Below, in pieces: positions 1-5,007 of a stretch of 5,007 nucleotides of DNA. The number at the start of each line of letters is the position of its first letter. The stretch's first letter is position 1. Location: the NCBI GenBank assembly GCA_964402115.1, contig CAYOBW010000415.1, positions 1 through 5,007 of the forward strand, written 5' to 3'. Source of the stretch: CAYOBW01 sp964402115. GTDB lineage: Bacteria; Verrucomicrobiota; Kiritimatiellia; UBA8416; CAYOBW01. Position numbers and translations under genes: made by a program. A model generated the notes under the pieces. It was given only the letters and a program-made list of their open reading frames with translations, did not search any database and had not been told where the DNA came from.

Positions 1-3000
1 AGCCCCGCCCGCATCCCATTCGGTCATCGCGATGAGGCCGCCGATGCCGCCGGCCGAAGGCCCTGAGCCGGTCGAACGGGCCTGGCCGCCGGGTTGGCCG
101 GTTTGCAGGCCGGCCAGGTCGAGGCCCCAGAGGTAGGAGTGGGCGAGGGTGGGACCGGCTGAAGCCGGGACTCCTGACCCGGAGGCGCCGGGAACCGGGA
201 TGGCGAACTCGGCGAGGAGGGTCCAGCCGTCGTAGATGAAGACGGTCTCGGCGGTGAGTTCCCAGTCGCGGGAGGCGCGGGCCTTGGTGGTGATGGCCGG
301 GGGGAGGGTGTAGAGCCGGCGCGCGACGCGGCGGCCCGCGGCGTCGTACTGCAGGGCGACCCGCTGCCGGCCTTTTCCGGGGGGCGCGGTGGTTTCTTCG
401 ACGGCGGTCAGGCGGTCGTCGAGGTCCCATTCGTAGGTATGCAGGCTATCGGCGGCCAGACCGCCCTGCCCGGCGACGGTCATGGTCTCGCTGGCGGCGG
501 GGACGCTGACGGTGGTGTTGACCTCGGCGATGAGGTCGAGGCCCTTGGCGGTGTCCCAGCGCGCGGCGCGGATGGTGAGGGCGAGGCCGACCGGTCCGGC
601 GCTGTTGTCGACGGGGAGGCGCAGGTGGAAGGCGGCGCCGTCGCGCACGGCGGCCAGGCCGTTGACGGTGACGCTGGCGGCGGGGTCGGCCACGCCGGAG
701 ATGTAGACCGCGCCGGGGCTGCTGCGGACGGTGTACTGGTTGAGGTCGTTGGCGGTGTAGTGCTCTTCGCCGGTGGCGGCGGCCGGGGTGCGGCGGCCGG
801 CGGCGATGCGGTTGCCGATGTCGTCGTGGTCGTAGGCGAAATCGCGGCCGGCGAGGACCGCGCCGCTGGCCGGGTCGCGGCAGACGGCGGTGCTGAGCTG
901 GCCGAGGGGGTCGTAGGTGTACTCCCAGCGGCAGGTGGCCGGGCTGGCGGGGTCGGCCGGATCGGCCAGGAGGGCGTCGACGGCGCCGCGGCGCCCATCG
1001 GCGTCGACGCTGACCTGCCAGGAGGCGACCGGCGGGCCGGCGGCGCCGGGGATCCGGGCGAGGATGCCAGTAAGGCGGTTTTCGCTGTCCCAGTCGCGCT
1101 CGATATCGAGCCGGTCGACGCCGGCGGCGGCGCAGACGGTGCGCGCGACCAGGTTGGAGCCGGGCAGGTACTCGTAGCGGGCGCTGCAGGTGCCATCGGC
1201 GACGCTCTCCAGGCGGCCGGCCGCGTCGTAGGAACGGGTCCAGGTGATGAGCCCGGTGCCGCCGCGGCTGAGGGTGAGGGCGGTGCGGCGGCCGGCGGCG
1301 TCGTAGGTGGAGAGCAGGACGGCGCCGGGGAGCTGGGGCAGGGTTTCGGCGAGGAGGCTGCCGTCGGGGTTCCAGACGAGGTCGCGGCTGCCGCTGGCGT
1401 CGCGGATCTGAGCGGGCCGGCCGGCGGCGTCGGGGACGATGGTCACCCCGGGGGAGCCGTCGGAGTGGCTGACCGCCACGACCTCGCCCGCGGGGTTGCG
1501 AGTGAAGGTGGTGGTGACGTCGCCGGCGGGCAGGTGGCGCACGAGGCGGTGCGGGCGGCCGGCGGGAGTATAGGCGTAGGATTCGACGGGGGCGTCGGCG
1601 AGCCGGCGGGCGGCGAGGCGGCCGCTGCGGTCATCGTAGCGCCACTCGGTGAGCGCGTCGCCGCTGCTGGCGGGGCGGTCCCGCCAGGTGCGCAGGCCGG
1701 TGCTCAGGCCGCGCGGGTCGTAGGAGTAGTCGCAGGGCGGCGTGCCGGCGCCGCCGGCGCTGGTGAGGCGGCCGGTGGAGTCGTAGTCGTAGTGCACCAC
1801 GCCGCCGCCGCGCTCCCGGATCTGGGTGGTGCGGCCCATGGGGTCGTGGTCGTACTCCTCGCTGGCGGGCGCATCGGAGCGCGAGGCGGCGACGACCTGG
1901 CCGGCGGCATCGAGGTCGACCGCAGTGGCGACGCCGGTGCGGCCGTCGATGGTGCGCAGCGGTCGGCGCAGGGCGTCGTAGTCGCGGGTTTCGGCGGCGA
2001 CCTCCGCGCCCTCAGAATCGAGGCTGCGGACGTGGCGCAGGATGTCGTCCTCGTAGACGTCGAGGCGGGCGCTGCCGTCGGGGAAGGTGGTGGTGACGGT
2101 GCGTTGTCCCGGACCGGCGCCGGGCACGGTGGCGGTGTGGGTGAGGCGGCCGTTGCGGCGGGACCAGCTCCGCCAGCCGTCGGCGGAGGCGAACGACTCG
2201 GTGAGGGCGCCGTCGGGGGTGGTGACGGTATGCCGGGTGCCGGTGCAGGGCTCGCCGTCGAGGGGGTCGGCGCCAGCCATGGCCTGGCGGTCGTACGTGG
2301 TGACGCGGTCGGCGGCGGTGATGCGGTCGTCGCCGTCCAGGTCGATGGCGGTGCGGCTGACCTCGTTGCGGGCGTTGTACTCGGTCAGGACGGTGACCCC
2401 GTCGGCGTCGACGCTGCGGCAGGGGCGGCCTTGGGGGTCGAAGAAGGTGGTGCTCATGACCTGGGGTGCCGCGCTGTCGAGGGTGCGGGCGGTCTGCCAG
2501 GCGCGGCCGAGGCGGTCGGTGTGGACATAGCTGGCATCGACGAAGCCGGCGGGCGTGTCGCGGCGCGTGCAGGACCAGCTCCCATCGGCAGCGACGCCGT
2601 GCTCGTAGTGCTCGCCGGTGACCGCGTTGCCCGAGCGGCTTTTCGGCCGGCCGTCGAGGAAGCGCGCTTCGTGCAGGCGGCTGCCGTCGGGGAAGACGAC
2701 GGTGCGGCTCATGCCGCTGTAGGTGGTGACGGTGCGGCGGCCGAGTTCGTCCTCGAAGAGGGTCTGGCGGCCCAGGGAGTCGCGCTGGGTGCGGGTCTGG
2801 ACGGAGAGGGCGCCGGCGCTGCGGCGTTCCAGCACCACGGCGCCCAGGGCGTCGTAGGTGACCGCGGTGGTGACGCCGTAGCGGGTGCGGGTGCGGAGGC
2901 GGCCGTCGGCGTAGTAGGTGAAGGTCTCGAGCGAGCCATCGGTGCAGGTGTGCTGCAGGGGGCCGCCGTGCCACTGCCGGGCGGTGAAGAGCTCGAAGGT

Positions 3001-5007
3001 ACCGTCGTGGTAGTCGGTGCGTACGGGGCGGCCGAAGGGATCGATGCCGGACCAGGCTTCGGCGGTGACGAGGGGGAAGCCGAGCCAGGCCTCGGTGGCG
3101 CGGCTGGAGAGGGTCTGGCCGAGGGCGTTGAGGGTGCGGGTGACGGTCTGGCCGGAGCTGGCGGTTTCGGTCAGGGTGAGGCGGTCGTCGCGGGGGGTGG
3201 TGGCGCTGTAGCGCACGGAGCCGGTGGGGGTGGTCAGATCGGGCGGGCCACGCGGGTTGAAGCGGGTGACGATCTCGAGGTTGCCCGCGGCGTCCCAGGC
3301 GGCGCCGGCGGCCGGGCAGCGCCGGCTGCGGAGGGTGCGGCGGCCGGCTTCGGTAGCATAGGCGTGGTAGGTGCGAGCGGTCTCGAGGCCGAGGGTCTCG
3401 GTGACGACGGCGCGCGGGCGCTCGACGAGCAGGAGCGGGTTGGCGGCGTCGCCGGCCGAGAGGGTGGCGTCGTAGCCGAAGCGGTCGACCTGGCAGAGCG
3501 ACTCGGGAGCGCTGGGGTCGGCCGCGCCGAAGGGGGTGATGTGCGCGCAGAGCCAGCCGCTGGCCAGCTCGTAGGCGAAGCGCTCCCAGGAGCCGTCCGG
3601 GTGGAGGATGCCGCTGAGTTTGGACCAGCCCGGCGCGCCGTTGGCGGGGTAACGGCTGCTGTTGTCGGCGTAGCTGTAGTCGGTGGCGTGGGCGGAGTCG
3701 TTGGCGACGATCTCCAGGCGGGTGGGCAGGCCGTCGGCATTGAGGGTGGTGATGCGGGTGAGGGCGCCGCCCGAGGGCCATACCGTGGTGACGCTGCCGC
3801 CGCTGCGGGTCACGGTGACCCCGCTGCCGAAGGCGAGGCTCTGCGGGCCGGGGATGAAGCCGAAGCCGCCCGGGTGGCTGACGCCGAGTTCGGGGATCGT
3901 CTTCTGCAGCGCGGTCACCCAGGGCCCGGCTGGGGTGGCGGCGTAGACGAGGTCCACGCCGACCGTGCCGCTGCCGCAGCGCCAGGTGTAGTCGAGACGG
4001 CGCAGGAAGCCGCCGCTCCAGGTCAGGACGCCCTGGCAGCGCGGCGAGGTGAAGGCGTTGGCGTTGAGGTTGAAGGCGCAGTCGCTCAGGCTGCCAGGGG
4101 CGACCGTGCGGCCGTCGACGTGGCGGACCCGGGTCAGCGCGCCCTCGGCCAGGTTGCCGCCGCTGTAGACGTGGATGACGCCGGAGTCGAAGTGCAGTTC
4201 GAAGCTGGCATCCAGGTCGCTGGCGGGCGTGAGATCGCGCAGGACGTAGGTCCGCCGCTGGTTCGGGGCAAGCGGGAACCCCAGCGCCGGGAACGCGCCG
4301 GCGGCGGCATCCCAGGCGAACTCGAAGGCGACGCGGTTGCCGCGTGGGCGGACGACGGTAACGATCTTGCGGTGGACGGTCGGGGTGACGAGGAGCTGCT
4401 CGACCATGGCCCGGCTGTGCAGGCTGAAGGAGAGGGGTTGCTCGCCGGCGTCGGGGTGGAGCCACTCGAGGTTCGGGCCGTCGCCGGCCGCGCCCTGGCA
4501 GAGGTAGGCATGCACGGGCAGTTCGTCCCAGGCGGCCACGGCGAGCGGGATCATGAGTTGGGGGTGCACCCATTCGGGCCCGACCGCCAGGGTGCCGGTG
4601 TCCGGGCCGAAGGACACCAGATCGGCGCCGGCGTCCACCAGGTCGTCGCGGTTGGTATCGGGGTGCTGGGTGCCCGGGACGGTCCCCGGCGGGGTGGCTC
4701 CCGGCGGCACGGGCAGCGCCGCGAAGCCGGGCGTGCCGCGGTAGTCGAACACGCCGTGGACGCTGAAGCTCTGGCGGGTGGTGGCCTCGTACTCGCCGCC
4801 CGGGTAGACCGGGTTGGGGACGCTCGGGACGCCGGCCGGCGCGAAGGGGATCTCGACCGGGCCGCCCGAGCCCGGAGCCAGCGTCGACCAGTGCCAGTAC
4901 CGGCCCGCGCCCTTGCCGGCGAAGAGGTCCGGGGTGCCCTGCTTCGTGGCGACGTACACATACACCTCGACGCCGACCCCGGCGGGTGGAGTGAGGGTGG
5001 CGGTGCA
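1..5007 (-). CDS. Giant RHS/YD-repeat protein, internal fragment (partial at both ends)
   Basis: One minus-strand frame is open for all 1669 codons from 5007 to 1. It reads as a typical RHS/YD-repeat protein: TYDALG (717-722), YDYDSTGRL (1073-1081), TYDAAGRR (1234-1241), SYDAAGRL (1259-1266), TYDPLGQL (1364-1371), QYDAAGRR (1553-1560), FIYDGW (1590-1595) and SYLWGLDLAG (1624-1633). The last two normally lie just before the RHS-associated core. RHS proteins are large, usually secreted or surface-associated, and fold into a hollow beta-cocoon around a variable C-terminal domain, which in many is a toxin. Here the core's closing motif and the C-terminal domain lie beyond position 1, and the signal peptide, if any, beyond 5007, so export and toxin activity cannot be judged. 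The N-terminal 409 residues are non-repetitive and beta-rich. In-frame methionines (for example residue 152) are internal, since homologous-looking sequence continues upstream. The family call is firm; the biological role is not determined. Confidence 0.95.
55..102 (-). repeat. In-frame insertion-like segment with REP-like palindrome, copy B (residues 1636-1651)
   Basis: TGQPGGQARSTGSGPS separates LAGLQ from AGGIGGLIA, which are normally close together. The DNA at 59-82 is an imperfect palindrome with ggccc and gggcc arms around tgagccggtcgaac. It closely matches the widespread short repeat type with core CCCTGAGC..GTCGAAGGG, known as an intergenic dispersed element in many bacteria. It is in frame, so the protein is extended rather than broken. 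Homology to that repeat is from memory. Confidence 0.65.
103..240 (-). other. Lead-in to the RHS core: FIYDGW ... SYLWGLDLAGLQ (residues 1590-1635)
   Basis: FIYDGWTLLAEF (1590-1601) and SYLWGLDLAGLQ (1624-1635) are the conserved phrases that precede the RHS-associated core in this family. In relatives I know, they are separated by a short substrate-like strand and are followed directly by a GAGG(I/V)GGL phrase. Here both junctions carry extra Gly/Pro/Ser-rich residues (151-198 and 55-102). The core's conserved ending lies beyond position 1. Confidence 0.8.
151..198 (-). repeat. In-frame insertion-like segment with REP-like palindrome, copy A (residues 1604-1619)
   Basis: The encoded sequence PVPGASGSGVPASAGP is low-complexity and sits between the FIYDGWTLLAEF and SYLWGLDLAG phrases, where relatives usually have a compact strand. 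The DNA holds a perfect stem, ccggct-ga-agccgg, at 155-168, flanked by ggga and gactcc. This resembles the GGCTTCAGCC-centred palindromes that are dispersed in several high-GC genomes. The exact insertion ends are inferred; the palindrome is directly visible. Confidence 0.55.
328..348 (-). repeat. 21-bp coding repeat for YDAAGRR, copy 3
   Basis: Encodes residues 1554-1560. It is almost 1 kb from the copy at 1285-1305 but nearly the same in sequence. It belongs to the last clear YD unit before the RHS-core lead-in. Confidence 0.65.
568..759 (-). other. Non-YD beta segment with LNQYT motif (residues 1417-1480)
   Basis: The YD pattern stops and is replaced by YTANDLNQYTVRSSPGAV (1417-1434), then ISGVADPAASVTVNGLAAV (1436-1454) and FHLRLPVDNSAGPVGLALTI (1460-1479). 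The NxLNQYT phrase followed by PGAV and a DP-A-A-x-VTVN strand is a passage I recall from many RHS proteins of Verrucomicrobiota. It looks like a small immunoglobulin-like or beta-sandwich insertion in the shell wall, with the FHLRL strand and VDNS turn preserved. Its function is unknown. YD-like sequence resumes at HTYEWDLDDRLTAVEE (1523-1538). Confidence 0.65.
1210..1230 (-). repeat. 21-bp coding repeat for YDAAGRL, copy 2
   Basis: Encodes residues 1260-1266. It lies one YD unit (75 bp) C-terminal to the copy at 1285-1305, consistent with local duplication of a 25-residue unit. The last codon differs and gives Leu instead of Arg. Confidence 0.65.
1285..1305 (-). repeat. 21-bp coding repeat for YDAAGRR, copy 1
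   Basis: Encodes residues 1235-1241. It is nearly identical at the DNA level to the copies at 1210-1230 and 328-348: it differs from the 328-348 copy at one base (the glycine-side Ala codon) and from the 1210-1230 copy at a few bases. The GTC/TAC and GCC/GGC codons are shared. Such near-identical units can mediate slippage or recombination within an RHS gene. Confidence 0.7.
2317..2343 (-). other. Second calcium-loop-like motif, DLDGDDRIT (residues 889-897)
   Basis: D889-x-D891-G892-D893-x-R895-I896-T897 fits the DxDGDxxIT core of dockerin/EF-hand loops well. It interrupts the YD repeat flow between TEYNARNEVSRTAI and DRVTTYDRQ. RHS proteins of the PVC type, as I recall them, often carry such a DLDGD or DLNGD phrase inside the repeats. 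Metal binding is inferred. Confidence 0.55.
2341..3780 (-). repeat. Degenerate RHS/YD-repeat region, first part (residues 410-889)
   Basis: Repeat-like units start here and become clearer toward the C-terminal side. Examples are LTRITTLNADGLPTRLEI (416-433), HPDGSWERFAYE (469-480), WDAAGNLEIVTRF (571-583), IDPFGRPVRTDY (655-666), TYYADGRLRTRTR (697-709), TYDALGAVV (717-725), RDSLGRQT (742-749) and DELGRRTVTTY (753-763). Units follow the G-R/N-hydrophobic pattern with variable spacing. The passage RPRAVVTETLGLETARTYH (530-548) is a recurring phrase in large RHS proteins of this style. The repeats form successive strands of the shell and have no catalytic role themselves. Confidence 0.8.
3781..4620 (-). 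other. Non-repetitive beta-rich region upstream of the YD repeats (residues 130-409)
   Basis: The region has no YD motifs. It contains a segment that begins with a basic beta strand (KIVTVVRPRGNRVAFEF, 214-230) and ends with FDSGVIHVYSGGNLAEG (273-289). This resembles the passage seen in large RHS proteins just before the repeats begin, where a sugar- or YD-like strand pattern starts. Cysteines at 310, 324 and 344 lie close together (CAFNLN, RCQG, WRCG), which would permit a disulphide in an exported protein. No catalytic motif was recognised. Confidence 0.5.
4621..4659 (-). other. Calcium-loop-like motif, DTNRDDLVD (residues 117-129)
   Basis: The spacing D117-x-N119-x-D121-x-L123-V124-D125 matches the DxNxDxxxD pattern of dockerin, EF-hand or thrombospondin-3-type calcium loops. 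It follows a proline linker, a common place for such loops in secreted bacterial proteins. Calcium binding is inferred from spacing only. A single loop without a clear partner may be structural rather than regulatory. Confidence 0.5.
4660..4716 (-). other. Proline/glycine-rich interdomain linker (residues 98-116)
   Basis: The residues are almost all Pro, Gly, Thr, Val and Ala (LPVPPGATPPGTVPGTQHP), typical of a flexible linker between extracellular domains. It joins the N-terminal beta segment to the calcium-loop-like motif that follows. The DNA holds inverted repeats: tgcccg at 4671-4676 against cgggca at 4710-4715, and gggac/gtccc at 4676-4686. In sequence this rich in G and C these may be chance. 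Confidence 0.6.
4717..5007 (-). other. N-terminal beta-rich segment of the RHS protein (residues 1-97)
   Basis: This stretch alternates hydrophobic and polar residues (VGVEVYVYVATKQG at 11-24) and is rich in aromatic residues (RYWHWS at 36-41). It also carries prolines in turns and ends in FSVHGVFDYRG. That pattern suggests an extracellular beta-sandwich or carbohydrate-binding-like fold, but I do not recognise a named domain. There is no signal peptide or membrane segment in it, so the true N-terminus is further upstream, beyond position 5007. Confidence 0.45.

Larger units (their letters stand above)
748..1980 (-). repeat. Dense YD-repeat block (residues 1010-1420)
   Basis: This is the most regular part of the shell. 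Units include YDALRRPLRTI (1010-1020), EYDHDPMGRTTQI (1051-1063), YDYDSTGRLTSA (1073-1084), YSYDPRGLSTGL (1094-1105), RYDDRSGRLAARRL (1123-1136), YAYTPAGRPHRL (1144-1155), VPDAAGRPAQI (1191-1201), TYDAAGRRTALTL (1234-1246), SYDAAGRLESV (1259-1269), TYDPLGQLSTAV (1364-1375) and YDHDDIGNRIAAG (1392-1404). Unit spacing is about 20 residues with longer loops between some, as is usual for YD repeats. Several units are closely similar at the DNA level (see the 21-bp repeat entries). Confidence 0.92.

Noticed and set aside
1..600. A frameshift or pseudogene at the RHS-core lead-in, suggested by the unusual Gly/Pro/Ser segments
   Set aside because: The frame is intact: conserved phrases FIYDGW, SYLWGLDLAG and AGGIGGLIA all read in the same frame on either side, so the extra residues are in-frame additions.
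480..1196. A minus-strand open frame of 238 codons, almost entirely Ala, Pro, Ser and Thr
   Set aside because: This is the other shifted frame of the same RHS coding sequence. The composition comes from G/C-rich codons, and it lacks any motif.
2087..2530. Plus-strand open frame of 147 codons, and shorter plus-strand frames elsewhere
   Set aside because: All lie antisense to the RHS gene, have no recognisable domain, and are explained by the rarity of stops in DNA above 70% GC.
4552..4554. In-frame ATG (residue 152) as a possible start of the RHS gene
   Set aside because: Coherent protein sequence with a linker and calcium-loop motif continues upstream in the same frame to the window edge, so this methionine is internal.
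2012..4573. A second minus-strand open frame of 853 codons, shifted relative to the RHS frame
   Set aside because: It is dominated by Arg, Pro, His and Leu with low-complexity runs, as expected when a G/C-rich third codon position is read out of frame. It shows no domain, and the RHS frame covers the same bases with clear family motifs.
1..5007. CRISPR array, tRNA, rRNA, or transposon ends
   Set aside because: No evenly spaced direct repeats with unique spacers, no RNA gene signatures and no transposase-like frame were seen. The recurring short motifs are YD codons.

Overview
The window is the interior of one very large minus-strand gene. Read from position 5007 down to position 1, a single frame stays open for 1669 codons. 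It has no stop, no frameshift, and no start or stop codon inside the window. I translated all of it by hand. It encodes an RHS/YD-repeat protein, so both protein ends lie outside: the N-terminus beyond 5007 and the C-terminus below 1. Residue numbers below count from position 5007; residue n occupies + strand bases 5008-3n to 5010-3n.

Layout along the protein: residues 1-97 are a beta-rich, aromatic-rich N-terminal segment. Residues 98-116 are a Pro/Gly linker, followed at 117-129 by a calcium-loop-like motif (DTNRDDLVD). Residues 130-409 are non-repetitive and beta-rich, with several cysteines. From about residue 410 the protein becomes RHS/YD-like, loosely up to about 690 and with recognisable YD units after that, densest at 1010-1600. 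A second calcium-loop-like motif (DLDGDDRIT) lies at 889-897. A non-YD beta segment at 1417-1480 starts with a LNQYT motif. Residues 1590-1660 hold the conserved lead-in to the RHS core (FIYDGW, SYLWGLDLAG, AGGIGGLIA). The RHS core itself and any variable C-terminal domain are not reached.

The most notable feature is in that lead-in. Two short low-complexity segments interrupt the conserved motif, and each contains a palindrome that resembles dispersed REP-like elements. Both keep the reading frame. They look like small intergenic-type repeats that entered a coding sequence.

Organism: GC is above 70% by eye, with strong G/C preference at third positions. The combination of YLWGLDL...AGGIGGL, LNQYT...PGAV...ATVTVNG-type sequence and DLDGD-type loops recalls RHS proteins of Verrucomicrobiota and related PVC bacteria. 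That is from memory and only moderately certain. I see no RNA genes, CRISPR arrays, transposases, promoters or terminators, and there is no intergenic DNA in the window.
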